Source: Pseudomonas sp. H3(2019) (GTDB taxonomy: Bacteria > Pseudomonadota > Gammaproteobacteria > Pseudomonadales > Pseudomonadaceae). Taken from it: DNA of 64,000 nt. The position numbers and the translations under genes were made by a program. The DNA lies in NCBI RefSeq assembly GCF_007713465.1, contig NZ_VMSG01000027.1, positions 1-64,000 of the forward strand, read 5' to 3'. Of this stretch, positions 16,447 through 24,970 are shown piece after piece (positions within the stretch are counted from its first letter, which is position 1; each line of letters starts with the position of its first letter). Below the pieces are notes generated by a model. That model did not search any database. It saw only the letters and a program-made list of their open reading frames with translations, and was not told the DNA's origin.

Positions 16447-17628
16447 ATGCACGGGCCATTGGCATCACTCAAGGTTCTGGATTTTTCGACGCTGTTGCCG
16501 GGGCCGTTTGCCTCGTTGTTGCTGGCGGACATGGGCGCCGAGGTGCTGCGCATTGAGTCGCCGAACCGGATGGACCTGGTGCGGGTTTTACCGCCCCACG
16601 ATCAGGGTACTTCTGCCAGTCACGCCTACCTCAATCGCAACAAGCGCAGCCTGGCGCTGGACCTCAAGCAGCCAGCAGCGCTGGAGGTGGTCAAGCAATT
16701 GCTGCAAGACCACGACATCCTCCTCGAGCAGTTTCGCCCGGGTGTGATGGAGCGTCTGGGGCTGGGGTACGAGGCCCTGAAGGCGATCAATCCGCGGCTG
16801 ATTTACGTCTCGATCACCGGTTACGGCCAGACGGGCCCCTACAAGGACCGCGCCGGTCACGACATCAACTATCTGTCACTGGCCGGCGTGTCCAGCTACA
16901 CAGGGCACGAGGATAGCGGGCCGCTGCCGTTGGGCATTCAGGTCGCGGACATTGCCGGTGGTTCGCTGCACGGGGTGATCGGCCTGCTGGCGGCGGTGAT
17001 AGCCCGTCAGCACAGTGGCCAGGGGCAACACCTGGACGTGAGCATGACCGACTGCGCATTCAGCCTGAACGCCATGGCCGGCGCGGGTTATCTGGCTTGC
17101 GGTGTGATGCCGGGGCGCGAAGATCAGGTGCTCAATGGTGGCAGCTTCTATGACTATTACCGCACTCGCGATGGTCGCTGGATGTCGGTCGGCAGCCTGG
17201 AACCGGATTTCATGCAGCAGCTGTGCACGGCGCTGGGTCAGCCGGAGCTGGCGGTACTGGGGCTGTCGCCGGTCCACGAGCAGCAAAAGGCGCTCAAGCT
17301 GGCGTTTCAGATCGAATTCGAAAAACATGACTTTGCCGAGCTCTGCACGCTGTTTGCCGGGCTCGATGCTTGCGTTGAGCCAGTGCTGAGCCTGGCCGAA
17401 GCGGTCGAGCATCCGCAGTTGAAAGCTCGGGTTCTGGTCACCCGGGTGCCATGCAACGACGGCACCACGCAGGCGCAAATGGCTTGTCCATTGAAGTTTT
17501 CAGAAGGCTTGCCCGAGCCACGACATATCGGCGCGGCGTTGGGCGAGCATACCGATCAGGTGTTGGGTGAGTTGGGGTATAGCGCTGAACAAATCGAGAC
17601 ATTGCGTACAGCGAAGGTAGTGGTGTGA
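16447..17628 (+). CDS. CaiB/BaiF (family III) CoA-transferase
   Basis: Family III CoA-transferases move CoA between carboxylic acids through an aspartyl-CoA intermediate. The 393-residue product starts MHGPLASLKVLDFSTLLPGPF, the family opening. It has ADMGAEVLRIE, LNRNKRSLALDLK and the catalytic Asp in GQHLDVSMTDCAF (near residue 200). The ATG has GGAGA upstream; the frame is open further left without similarity. The substrate cannot be told from sequence. It stands alone between the dctA terminator and a family-B hairpin repeat that begins within its last codons. Confidence 0.85.
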   Translation: MHGPLASLKVLDFSTLLPGPFASLLLADMGAEVLRIESPNRMDLVRVLPPHDQGTSASHAYLNRNKRSLALDLKQPAALEVVKQLLQDHDILLEQFRPGVMERLGLGYEALKAINPRLIYVSITGYGQTGPYKDRAGHDINYLSLAGVSSYTGHEDSGPLPLGIQVADIAGGSLHGVIGLLAAVIARQHSGQGQHLDVSMTDCAFSLNAMAGAGYLACGVMPGREDQVLNGGSFYDYYRTRDGRWMSVGSLEPDFMQQLCTALGQPELAVLGLSPVHEQQKALKLAFQIEFEKHDFAELCTLFAGLDACVEPVLSLAEAVEHPQLKARVLVTRVPCNDGTTQAQMACPLKFSEGLPEPRHIGAALGEHTDQVLGELGYSAEQIETLRTAKVVV

Positions 17629-17657
17629 TCGTTCCCACGCGGAGCATGGGGACGATC
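17627..17657. repeat. Hairpin repeat family B, copy 2
   Basis: This 31-nt inverted repeat has GATCGTTCCCACG on the left and a slightly decayed copy on the right (ATGGGGACGATC). It overlaps the stop codon of the CoA-transferase gene and may act as its terminator. Confidence 0.8.
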
Positions 17658-17663
17658 ATATGG

Positions 17664-18158
17664 TCATTCGACCCGCGACTCACCGGTAAACACCAGCGTC
17701 TGCCGGCAACGCCGACACAAATACCGTCGCCCTTGTCGCACCAGGCTATGGCGCTGGGCCGAGAACGGGAAATCGCTGTTGGCGCAGGGACAGCGGTAGA
17801 TGTAGCGGGTCACGCTGCGACGTTTGATAGCGTAGGTGTGGCAGCGATTGGGCGGCAGTTCGTACACCCCGAGCATGATCAATTGCCATTCTTCGCCATG
17901 CGGCTGTATGCGGTCGCCGAACAGTTGATGGGCGATCAGGTGCGCGACTTCGTGAGCCACGGTCTGTTTGAGGAAGTCTTCGGCGTTTTCCCGGTACAGC
18001 TGCGGATTGAAGCGCAGCAGATTTTCATGCAGGTGCGCTACGCCGGCCTTCTGGCCACGTAACTTGAGGCTGACCACCGGGCGTTTGAAGGAGCGTTTGA
18101 AAAAGGATTCGGCTTGTTGGAAACAGTCTTCGACGCGGGAATTGAGTTGCTCGGGCAT
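17664..18158 (-). CDS. sprT: SprT family zinc metalloprotease-like protein
   Basis: The 164-residue protein belongs to the SprT/Spartan family. The zinc-protease motif HEVAHLIAH lies near residues 69-77, and a C-terminal zinc ribbon (CPC...CRRC) is present. Length and layout match bacterial SprT. Spartan relatives cut DNA-protein crosslinks, but the bacterial role is not established. The start at 18158 is supported by GGAGA 9 nt upstream and by homologues starting MPEQLN; the frame continues to 18320 without similarity. A GGCCGCC/GGCGGCC hairpin at 18249-18267 separates it from the next gene. Confidence 0.87.
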   Translation of the reverse strand: MPEQLNSRVEDCFQQAESFFKRSFKRPVVSLKLRGQKAGVAHLHENLLRFNPQLYRENAEDFLKQTVAHEVAHLIAHQLFGDRIQPHGEEWQLIMLGVYELPPNRCHTYAIKRRSVTRYIYRCPCANSDFPFSAQRHSLVRQGRRYLCRRCRQTLVFTGESRVE

Positions 18159-18343
18159 GCTTGGCGGATCTCCAGAGGCGTCGAGTATGCTGCAAACCGC
18201 GCTCATTGCGAATCGCCCAGGCGCCGAATGGTCGTCGTGCAATAGAGAAGGCCGCCTTGCGGCGGCCTGTGTTGGCAGATCCCTGTTTGTTTTGTAGGCA
18301 GCGTCCTTCGCCCGCTTCATCTGCTCGTTGTAAGTTGCCCGTG

Positions 18344-18946
18344 CTAGTTGGTATAGACCGGGCCGACGCCCAGTCCCCAGACAATCACGGTGAATGCCAT
18401 GATCGCAACCAGCACCACCAGCCCTACGGCGAGCACTGAACTCGAGAACAGAAAACCTTCATCCGACGGAATGTTCATGAAAGTCGGCAGCCCCACATAC
18501 AGCAGGTACACGGTGTAGCAGATGGCCGCGGTGCCGACGACCATGCCCAGCCACATATGTGGGTACAACGCTGCCAGACCGCCGATGAACAGTGGCGTGG
18601 CGGTGTAGGTGGCAAACGCGATACAGCGCGCCAGGCTCGGGCTGGCGTCATACGTGCGAGCCATCCAGTGAATGAACGCGCCCATCACTGCGACCCCGCC
18701 GAGCATCGCCAGGTACGACATGATGGTCATCCAGAGCGCGCTTTCCTGGGTCAGCATGACCGGCGCGCGGCTACCGATGACCCAACCGACCTTGGTAGTG
18801 CCGATAAACGCCGAGATAGCCGGTATTGCCGCCAGAATCAGCGTGTGGGTGAGGTACATGTGGCTGATACTTTCCTCTTGGTCGCCACGGATTTCTTTCC
18901 ATTCTTGATCAGGGTGGGTGAACAGCCCCACGACGTGATGGATCAT
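18344..18946 (-). CDS. Yip1-domain membrane protein
   Basis: This 200-residue inner-membrane protein begins MIHHVVGLFTHPDQEWKEI, typical of bacterial Yip1 proteins. About five hydrophobic helices follow (around residues 33-53, 70-90, 105-128, 130-155 and 165-195). The function of bacterial members is unknown. AGGAGTGA precedes the start. It appears to be a single gene. Confidence 0.8.
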   Translation of the reverse strand: MIHHVVGLFTHPDQEWKEIRGDQEESISHMYLTHTLILAAIPAISAFIGTTKVGWVIGSRAPVMLTQESALWMTIMSYLAMLGGVAVMGAFIHWMARTYDASPSLARCIAFATYTATPLFIGGLAALYPHMWLGMVVGTAAICYTVYLLYVGLPTFMNIPSDEGFLFSSSVLAVGLVVLVAIMAFTVIVWGLGVGPVYTN

Positions 18947-19257
18947 AGTCAGTCACTCCTTCGTGATTGCTATCGCCCCCCAGCGGAGCGCCTACGGGCC
19001 AATGGCCAAGTCAGTAGAGGTCTGAATGCGTGCGACCTTATGTCGCAGTATAGAAAGTACTGGCTGCCACAGGTGGGGGGCTTTAGAGCAAATCGCGCTG
19101 TAAACCCTGGGGCTAATCGCATCGCCGCATGACAACGCATCATTTGTGGCCAGTCTCATTCCTGTGGCGAGGGGGGGTATCCGCTCGGCTCTTCGCCCCC
19201 GAAGCGTTTTTGCGTAAAATGTCGGCCTTTCGTCACACCTCGCGGATTTCAAGCGCC
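18947..19257. other. Intergenic region before ttcA
   Basis: This is a non-coding gap of just over 300 bp. TGCGAC-N5-GTCGCA at 19031-19047 is a small inverted repeat of unknown meaning. An in-frame ATG at 19219 is an alternative ttcA start. Nothing else is recognised. Confidence 0.4.
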
Positions 19258-20082
19258 ATGGGCACTCTTTCGGTCAACCAGAACAAACTGCAGAAACGTC
19301 TACGCCGACAGGCCGGTGAAGCCGTCGCCGATTACAACATGATCGAAGACGGCGACAAGGTCATGGTCTGCCTGTCCGGTGGCAAGGACAGCTACACCCT
19401 GCTCGACGTGCTGATGCACCTGCAGAAGGTGGCGCCGATCAAGTTCGAGATAGTCGCGGTGAATATGGACCAGAAACAGCCGGGTTTCCCTGAGCATGTG
19501 CTGCCGGCCTATCTGAAAGAGCTGGGCGTGGAATACCACATCGTCGAAAAAGACACCTACTCGGTGGTCAAGGAGCTGGTGCCGGAAGGCAAGACCACCT
19601 GCTCGCTGTGCTCGCGCCTGCGTCGCGGCACGCTCTACACCTTCGCCGACGAAATCGGCGCGACCAAAATGGCCCTCGGTCATCACCGCGACGACATCGT
19701 CGAGACGTTTTTCCTGAACATGTTCTACAACGGTTCGCTCAAGGCCATGCCGCCGAAGTTGCGTGCCGACGACGGCCGTAACGTAGTGATCCGCCCGCTG
19801 GCCTACTGCAACGAGAAAGACATTCAGGCCTACTCGGACTTCAAGCAGTTCCCGATCATCCCGTGCAACCTCTGCGGCTCCCAGGAAAACCTGCAACGTC
19901 AGGTGGTCAAGGAAATGCTTCAGGACTGGGAACGCAAGACGCCGGGCCGCACCGAAAGCATTTTCCGTGGTTTGCAGAATGTCATTCCGTCGCAGTTGGC
20001 GGACCGTAACCTGTTCGACTTCACCAACCTGCGTATCGACGAAACCGCTGCGTCGCGTTTCGTCAACGTCGTCAACCTCTGA
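19258..20082 (+). CDS. ttcA: tRNA 2-thiocytidine(32) synthetase TtcA
   Basis: TtcA thiolates C32 of certain tRNAs using ATP and a [4Fe-4S] cluster. The 274-residue product has the PP-loop SGGKDSYTLLD (residues ~40-50) and two CxxC pairs (CSLC near 120 and CNLC near 203) that hold the cluster. GHHRDDIVETFFLNM is the conserved central block. The start MGTLSVNQNKLQKRL follows the family; upstream codons in the same frame lack similarity. A REPIN lies just after the stop. Confidence 0.95.
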   Translation: MGTLSVNQNKLQKRLRRQAGEAVADYNMIEDGDKVMVCLSGGKDSYTLLDVLMHLQKVAPIKFEIVAVNMDQKQPGFPEHVLPAYLKELGVEYHIVEKDTYSVVKELVPEGKTTCSLCSRLRRGTLYTFADEIGATKMALGHHRDDIVETFFLNMFYNGSLKAMPPKLRADDGRNVVIRPLAYCNEKDIQAYSDFKQFPIIPCNLCGSQENLQRQVVKEMLQDWERKTPGRTESIFRGLQNVIPSQLADRNLFDFTNLRIDETAASRFVNVVNL

Positions 20083-20088
20083 ACAAAA

Positions 20089-20178
20089 TGTGGGAGCGAG
20101 CTTGCTCGCGATAGCGTCCTGTCAGTCGACAACGATACCGGCTGACACACCGCCATCGCGAGCAAGCTCGCTCCCACA
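20089..20178. repeat. REPIN 3 (paired inverted REP sequences)
   Basis: Units at 20089-20111 and 20156-20178 are inverted with the CTTGCTCG core and TGTGGG ends outward. That orientation is opposite to REPINs 1 and 2. The span is 90 nt. It lies between co-directional ttcA and the glycosylase gene. Confidence 0.92.
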
Positions 20179-20223
20179 GATTCTTATGGCAGGCCGTTTT
20201 CAATTCAATCCTCAGGAGAGGGC

Positions 20224-20895
20224 ATGCGCGATTACAAGTGGCTGCACGAATACTGTCTGAACCGTTTTGGTTCGGCAGCCGAACTGGAAGCCCATCTGCC
20301 CGTACCCAAGACCCCGGCACAACTGCGCAAGATCAGCGATGACCGCTACCTGTCGACCCTGGCGTTGCGGGTGTTTCGCGCCGGCCTCAAGCACAGCCTG
20401 GTGGACGCCAAATGGCCGGCATTCGAAGAAGTGTTCTTCGGGTTCGACCCGGAAAAGGTCGTGCTGATGGGCGCCGAGCACCTTGAGCGACTGATGCAGG
20501 AAGCGCGGATCATCCGCCACCTGGGCAAGCTCAAGAGTGTGCCGCGCAACGCGCAGTTCATCCTGGACGTGGCGAAAGAGAAGGGCAGCTTCGGCGAATT
20601 GATCGCCGCGTGGCCGGTGACCGACATCGTTGGCCTGTGGAAATACCTGGCCAAGCACGGTCATCAGTTGGGCGGGTTGTCGGCACCGCGGTTTCTGCGG
20701 ATGGTCGGCAAGGACACCTTCGTGCCGAGCTATGACGTGGTCGCGGCGTTGAATGCGCAGCAGATTATCGACAAGGTGCCGACCAGCCTGCGCGATTTGG
20801 CGATGGTGCAGAACGCTTTCAACCAGTGGCACGCCGAGAGTGGCCGGCCGATGTGTCAGATTTCGATGATGCTGGCTTACACCGTCAATCATTAG
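20224..20895 (+). CDS. DNA-3-methyladenine glycosylase I family protein
   Basis: The 223-residue product resembles the 3-methyladenine glycosylase I (Tag) fold family, which removes alkylated adenine from DNA. It opens MRDYKWLHEYCLNRFGS, has a helix-rich core with the RIIRHLGKLKSVPRNAQFIL stretch near residue 100, and GLSAPRFLRMVGKDTF near 150. It is longer than E. coli Tag and differs from it at the N terminus, so the precise substrate is uncertain. AGGAGAG lies just before the ATG. Confidence 0.65.
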   Translation: MRDYKWLHEYCLNRFGSAAELEAHLPVPKTPAQLRKISDDRYLSTLALRVFRAGLKHSLVDAKWPAFEEVFFGFDPEKVVLMGAEHLERLMQEARIIRHLGKLKSVPRNAQFILDVAKEKGSFGELIAAWPVTDIVGLWKYLAKHGHQLGGLSAPRFLRMVGKDTFVPSYDVVAALNAQQIIDKVPTSLRDLAMVQNAFNQWHAESGRPMCQISMMLAYTVNH

Positions 20896-20906
20896 CGTGG
20901 ATTATT

Positions 20907-20932
20907 ATTCCCACGCAGAGCGTGGGAACGAT
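20907..20932. repeat. Hairpin repeat family B, copy 3
   Basis: ATTCCCACG-CAGAG-CGTGGGAA followed by CGAT lies between the convergent glycosylase and DUF2069 genes. The left GATCG end of the full unit is lost. Confidence 0.8.
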
Positions 20933-20936
20933 CTGA

Positions 20937-21356
20937 TCAGGCCAGTTGACCTTCGCCGGCCAGCTTACGGTTCAACTGAAACCGCCAGCGCACATACAGC
21001 AGCGCCGAACAGAACACCGCCAGGCTCGCGGCCATTTCCAGCAGGCCAAACACCTGCCGATTCGGGTCGAACGCGGCAGTCGCGCCCTTGATGAAATACA
21101 GGTTCACCACAAAGCACATCCATGAATGCCCGCGCGGGCTGCCGCAGAGCATGCCCGGTGCCAGCACCAACAAGGGCACCAGCTCAATCAGCAGGATGAC
21201 CCACGGCCGCGCACCATGCAGGTCGGCGATCATCAGGTAATAGGCGCAGAGCAATCCCGCCAGGCCGAAGTAGCACAGCAGGCTGATGACACGCATCGCC
21301 CGAACTCGCGGTTCGAGCCAATCGATGGAGGGCAGAACCTTCGGCTTTTTGGCCAC
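20937..21356 (-). CDS. DUF2069 membrane protein
   Basis: The 139-residue protein has about four hydrophobic helices (around residues 23-42, 52-68, 80-95 and 105-125). It belongs to DUF2069, found next to wrbA in many gammaproteobacteria. Its role is unknown. It lies 1 bp downstream of the wrbA stop and is probably co-transcribed with arsC-wrbA. Confidence 0.8.
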   Translation of the reverse strand: MAKKPKVLPSIDWLEPRVRAMRVISLLCYFGLAGLLCAYYLMIADLHGARPWVILLIELVPLLVLAPGMLCGSPRGHSWMCFVVNLYFIKGATAAFDPNRQVFGLLEMAASLAVFCSALLYVRWRFQLNRKLAGEGQLA

Positions 21357-21357
21357 G

Positions 21358-21954
21358 TTAGTGCTCCAGTTTCAGGGCGGTTTTCGCCAAACGCAGACCC
21401 AGAGCCCGGCACAAGGCGACTTCATGCTCGTTCAAGCCGCTTTTGCCGTCAGCGCCGGCATGATGGCTGGCGCCGTAAGGCGTGCCGCCACCGCGGGTTT
21501 CGAGCAATGCCGATTCGCTGTAGGGCAAGCCGGTGATCAGCATGCCGTGGTGCAGCAATGGCAACATCATCGACAGCAGGGTGGTTTCCTGGCCACCGTG
21601 CAGGCTGGCTGTCGAGGTGAAGACCCCGGCCGGTTTGCCCACCAGTGCGCCGGTCAGCCACAGGTTGCTGGTGCCGTCGAGGAAGTACTTCAGCGGCGCC
21701 GCCATGTTGCCGAAGCGGGTCGGGCTGCCAAGGGCCAGGCCTGCGCAGTTTTTCAGGTCGTCGAGGCTGGCGTACAGCGCACCTTCGTCGGGAATGTCCG
21801 GCGACACCGCCTCGCATTCGCTGGAGATCGCCGGCACCGTGCGCAGGCGCGCTTCCATCCCGGCCTGTTCCACACCACGGGCAATCTGTCGGGCCATTTC
21901 ATTGGTCGAGCCACTGCGGCTGTAATACAGAACCAGAATGTACGGCGTACTCAC
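21358..21954 (-). CDS. wrbA: NAD(P)H:quinone oxidoreductase WrbA
   Basis: WrbA is an FMN-binding flavodoxin-like enzyme that reduces quinones by two electrons. The 198-residue protein has the phosphate-binding loop YYSRSGSTNEMA (~residues 9-20), the LALGSPTRFGNMAAPLK block near 80 and STASLHGGQETT near 115. The GTG start gives VSTPYILVLYYSRSG, the family N terminus, and overlaps the arsC stop by 4 bp (GTGA). The same frame is open far upstream but inside arsC. It forms an operon with arsC and the DUF2069 gene. Confidence 0.92.
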   Translation of the reverse strand: MSTPYILVLYYSRSGSTNEMARQIARGVEQAGMEARLRTVPAISSECEAVSPDIPDEGALYASLDDLKNCAGLALGSPTRFGNMAAPLKYFLDGTSNLWLTGALVGKPAGVFTSTASLHGGQETTLLSMMLPLLHHGMLITGLPYSESALLETRGGGTPYGASHHAGADGKSGLNEHEVALCRALGLRLAKTALKLEH

Positions 21955-22304
21955 GGCAGGATCTCCAGCACGTTCTCTGGCGGACGGCCGATGATGGCCT
22001 TGTCGCCGACTTCGAAAATCGGTCGCTCCATGAGTTTCGGATGCTCGGCGATGGCGGCGATCAATTGCGCTTCGCTCAGGCTGCTGTCGGCCAGGTTCAG
22101 GGTTTTGTATTCGTCTTCGCCGGTGCGCAGCAAGTGGCGGGCGCTGATGCCGAGTTTGCCCAGCAGGCTTTGCAGCTGCGCGGCGTTCAGCGGGGTTTCC
22201 AGGTAGCGGACCACGGTTGGCGTCAGGCCACGGGCTTCCAGCAGTTCCAGCGCACCGCGGGATTTCGAGCAGCGCGGGTTGTGATAAAGCGTCAGATCGG
22301 TCAT
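21951..22304 (-). CDS. arsC: ArsC-family reductase (YfgD-like)
   Basis: The 117-residue protein has the ArsC/Spx thioredoxin fold with the N-terminal HNPRCSKSR motif (Cys12). It has NLADSSLSEAQLI and HPKLMERPI near residues 70-95, and the PPENVLEILP ending seen in YfgD-type members. True ArsC enzymes reduce arsenate with glutaredoxin; many YfgD-like copies outside ars operons are unproven. There is no arsB or arsR nearby, so arsenic resistance should not be assumed. Confidence 0.85.
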   Translation of the reverse strand: MTDLTLYHNPRCSKSRGALELLEARGLTPTVVRYLETPLNAAQLQSLLGKLGISARHLLRTGEDEYKTLNLADSSLSEAQLIAAIAEHPKLMERPIFEVGDKAIIGRPPENVLEILP

Positions 22305-22420
22305 GTGCGGTTCGCATCTTGCGTAAGGTGGCGGCTATTCTACCTGTGCAGCGAGCAGTCCTGAACCTTGGGAGGCGATGGGTCGCAGCAGAACCTGTTT
22401 TTTTGAGTAAGGATGACCTC

Positions 22421-22885
22421 ATGACAAGGCGACTGACAGCAGCATTGGCCCTCTTCGCAACCTTGCTGCTTGGCGGCTGTGGCTATGACTACGGCACTGA
22501 TCAACTGGGACAGAAAGTGGCGTCCGAGCGGTTGGATGGCCGATGGTTTGTGCTTAATTACTGGGCCGAGTGGTGTAGCCCGTGCCGTACCGAGATTGCG
22601 CAATTGAACGTTTTGGCTGAACAGCTCAAAGGTCAGAAGATCGGTGTGTTCGGGGTCAATTTCGACAATGTGCAGGGCGAAGAGCTCAAGAGCGCCAGTG
22701 AAACGCTCGGGATCACGTTCACTGTGCTGGCCCAGGATCCGGCCGACCGCTTCGAATTGCCACGCAGCGAGGCGCTGCCGGTGACCTACATCATCGATGA
22801 CAAGGGCAAGGTGCGCGAACAGTTGATGGGTGAGCAGACGGCGGCGGGAGTGATGGCGAAGCTCAAGGCGTTGCAGGCGATGTGA
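22421..22885 (+). CDS. Thioredoxin-like (TlpA-type) lipoprotein
   Basis: The 154-residue envelope protein has a lipoprotein signal (LLLGGC, lipidated Cys20) and a thioredoxin fold with active site EWCSPCR near residue 52. The cis-proline loop is in EALPVTYIIDD. It probably performs thiol-disulfide exchange in the periplasm; whether it reduces or oxidises partners cannot be told. AAGGA precedes the ATG. It is divergent from the arsC operon and followed by a family-B hairpin. Confidence 0.87.
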   Translation: MTRRLTAALALFATLLLGGCGYDYGTDQLGQKVASERLDGRWFVLNYWAEWCSPCRTEIAQLNVLAEQLKGQKIGVFGVNFDNVQGEELKSASETLGITFTVLAQDPADRFELPRSEALPVTYIIDDKGKVREQLMGEQTAAGVMAKLKALQAM

Positions 22886-22896
22886 CGACTGCTGAT

Positions 22897-22928
22897 GATC
22901 GTTCCCACGCGGGAGCGTGGGAACGATC
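22897..22928. repeat. Hairpin repeat family B, copy 4
   Basis: GATCGTTCCCACG and CGTGGGAACGATC form a near-perfect inverted repeat around CGGGAG, with further GCTGAT/ATCAGC pairing outside. It lies between convergent genes and could serve as a bidirectional terminator. Confidence 0.85.
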
Positions 22929-22942
22929 AGCGTCGAGGTTAA

Positions 22943-23347
22943 TCAGCCCTCTTCAAGCCACCAGCGCAGCGGCTTGCCTTCGGCTGGCCAGAAGCGTATT
23001 TGCTCGATCGGCGAGATGTCCCAGCGCTGCACGGTTTCCAGTGCTTGCAGGAAGCGCTTTTCCTGTTCCATCAAGGCCGGGGCGCACATTTTGCGAGTAC
23101 TGCCGACTTTGCCGAAGCTCAGCTTGGCGCCGTCCAGCGTGTAGGGCGCGAACCAGTGGTTGCAGCCACCATTGCCATAAGCGCGACCGTCTTCACCCAA
23201 AGTGATGGTCAGGTGGCTGTAGTCGATCAGCGGGCGTTCACCGATCCACTCCAGCACATAGCTGCGATCCTGCTGCAGTTGCACCGGCTCAGCGGCGCAA
23301 CCCAGCAGGCTGGCACCCGCCATCGCGGCCAGAACGAGGTGTTTCAT
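22943..23347 (-). CDS. META-domain lipoprotein (HslJ-like)
   Basis: The 134-residue protein has a signal peptide and lipobox (ASLLGCAAE, Cys17) followed by a META domain. The domain carries the hallmark GNGGCNHWFAPYTLDG and STRKMCAP with its paired cysteines, and ALETVQRWDI. HslJ-type proteins are linked to envelope stress and novobiocin resistance in E. coli, but the function here is unknown. Its ATG overlaps the stop of the upstream gene by 1 bp, so the two are coupled. The open frame upstream of 23347 is inside that gene. Confidence 0.83.
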   Translation of the reverse strand: MKHLVLAAMAGASLLGCAAEPVQLQQDRSYVLEWIGERPLIDYSHLTITLGEDGRAYGNGGCNHWFAPYTLDGAKLSFGKVGSTRKMCAPALMEQEKRFLQALETVQRWDISPIEQIRFWPAEGKPLRWWLEEG

Positions 23348-23781
23348 TACACGGGCTCCTGGCATTTCGGGCACAGGTGCTTCTCGCTGGCGGTGGTCCA
23401 GCCCAGTTCGGCAATCCGTGCAGTGGCGGCCGGTTTTTCGGCCTTGTTGCCCAGCTTGGCGTCGACCGCGAACTCGAATTTCAGCTCCTTGGTGCAGCTG
23501 TCGCAATTCACTTGCCAATTATGGATCGCCAATTCGCCAAACACCGGACCACTGGCCACGGCAACCCACTGGCCCATGGGCTTGAGCAGGTGGCGAACGT
23601 TTTCAACGGTCAGGCGCATGGACAAGTCCTTGCTGCCCTTGAGGGTGACCAACAACACGTCATCGGCGCGGATCGAGCCGCCGTTGCCGGTGACTTGATA
23701 ACGCCCCGGCGTCAGCGCGCGGCATTCGGTCAGGGTGTGTTGCGGGTTCATCAGGCTGTAGCGGAAATCGTGTTCGACCAT
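23347..23781 (-). CDS. Conserved protein with two CxxC pairs
   Basis: The family is not recognised by name. The 144-residue protein has no signal peptide. CDSC near residue 108 and CPKC near the C terminus could hold a zinc ion, giving a split zinc ribbon. The start has GGAGGACCC just upstream. It is coupled to the META lipoprotein gene downstream. Synteny next to a thioredoxin-like gene is similar in other Pseudomonas as far as I recall. Confidence 0.72.
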   Translation of the reverse strand: MVEHDFRYSLMNPQHTLTECRALTPGRYQVTGNGGSIRADDVLLVTLKGSKDLSMRLTVENVRHLLKPMGQWVAVASGPVFGELAIHNWQVNCDSCTKELKFEFAVDAKLGNKAEKPAATARIAELGWTTASEKHLCPKCQEPV

Positions 23782-23862
23782 GGGTCCTCCAAATATGCGC
23801 GATATGCTAGCACGCGAAAGAATCGGGCATGGTCCATGGTTGCGACCTTCGATCAGGCCAAA

Positions 23863-24852
23863 TCAATTTTCGACCTGATTGTGCGGTGTGCCAGCGGCCC
23901 AATCGATGATGTTCTGCAAGGTGGTTGTGGCAATGGCGGCCAACGCTTCGTGGGTCAGGAAGGCCTGGTGCGCGGTGATGATCACATTGGGGAAGGTCAA
24001 CAGCCGCGCCAACACGTCGTCTTGCAGCGGCAGGTCGGAGCGGTCCTCGAAGAACAGTTGGGCTTCTTCTTCATAGACATCCAGCCCCAAATACCCTAGC
24101 TGACCGCTTTTCAGTGCATCGATCAGCGCTGGTGTGTCCACCAGTCCGCCACGCCCGGTGTTGATCAGCATGGCGCCGGGTTGCAGATGCTCCAGCGACT
24201 GGCTGTTGATCAGGTGTTTGCTCTCGGCGGTCAGCGGGCAGTGCAGGCTGATGATCTGCGCTTCGGCCAACAGCTCCGGTAACGGCAGATAGCGGGCACC
24301 GAGGGCCTGGACGTGAGGATTAGGGGAAGGGTCATAGGCCAGCAGCTTGCAGCCAAACCCGGCCATGATTTTCGCGAAGACGGCGCCGATCTGGCCGGTG
24401 CCGACCACGCCGACGGTCTTGCCGAACAGATCGAAACCGGTCAGCCCGTGCAGGCTGAAATCGCCTTCGCGGGTTCGGTTGTAAGCGCGGTAGAGGCGGC
24501 GGTTCAGTGCCAGGATCAGCGCCACTGCGTGTTCGGCCACGGCGTGGGGCGAGTAGGCCGGCACGCGGACGATGCTTAAACCCAGGCGTTTCGCGCAAGC
24601 CAGGTCAACGTGGTTGTAACCGGCCGAGCGCAGGGCGATCAGGCGCGTGCCGCCAGCGGCCAGTTGTTCAAGCACCGGCGCGCTGAGGTCGTCATTGATA
24701 AAGGCGCAGACCACTTCATGCCGCTCGGCCAGCGCCGCTGTATCCAGACTCAGGCGCGCGGGCTGGAAGTGCAGCTCGATACCGGCGGGCACTTTGGCTG
24801 CGAGAAAGCTCTCGCGGTCGTATGTCTGGCTGCTGAAGAGAATCGTGCGCAT
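23863..24852 (-). CDS. ldhA: D-lactate dehydrogenase (fermentative, NAD-dependent)
   Basis: LdhA interconverts pyruvate and D-lactate with NADH. The 329-residue protein is a D-2-hydroxyacid dehydrogenase: nucleotide loop VGVVGTGQIGAVFA (~residues 147-160), LRSAGYNHVDL near 75, INTGRGGLVDT carrying the catalytic Arg near 235, and catalytic His in ITAHQAFLT near 297. Position directly downstream of gacS is the same as in P. aeruginosa (PA0927-PA0928). A family-B hairpin lies between the two. Confidence 0.92.
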   Translation of the reverse strand: MRTILFSSQTYDRESFLAAKVPAGIELHFQPARLSLDTAALAERHEVVCAFINDDLSAPVLEQLAAGGTRLIALRSAGYNHVDLACAKRLGLSIVRVPAYSPHAVAEHAVALILALNRRLYRAYNRTREGDFSLHGLTGFDLFGKTVGVVGTGQIGAVFAKIMAGFGCKLLAYDPSPNPHVQALGARYLPLPELLAEAQIISLHCPLTAESKHLINSQSLEHLQPGAMLINTGRGGLVDTPALIDALKSGQLGYLGLDVYEEEAQLFFEDRSDLPLQDDVLARLLTFPNVIITAHQAFLTHEALAAIATTTLQNIIDWAAGTPHNQVEN

Positions 24853-24881
24853 GGCGTCATCCTTGTGCTTGAGTGCGTTTC

Positions 24882-24910
24882 ATCGTTCCCACGCAGAGCG
24901 TGGGAACGAT
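24882..24910. repeat. Hairpin repeat family B, copy 5
   Basis: ATCGTTCCCACGCAGAGCGT and its inverse form a complete short hairpin between gacS and ldhA, both on the minus strand. It may limit readthrough from gacS. Confidence 0.85.
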
Positions 24911-24970
24911 CAACGGGTGGGGTAGTGCGCTGAGTTTAACCCTCAGCGACCGCCGCGCCATTGCGCTGGG

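Noticed and set aside
21951..22304. Arsenic resistance locus
   Set aside because: Only an ArsC/YfgD-like gene is present, without arsR, arsB or arsH; the neighbour set is wrbA and DUF2069.
21358..22422. Extending wrbA to the 354-codon open frame
   Set aside because: The extra residues overlap arsC and lack similarity; the GTG start at 21954 gives the family length and a coupled overlap.
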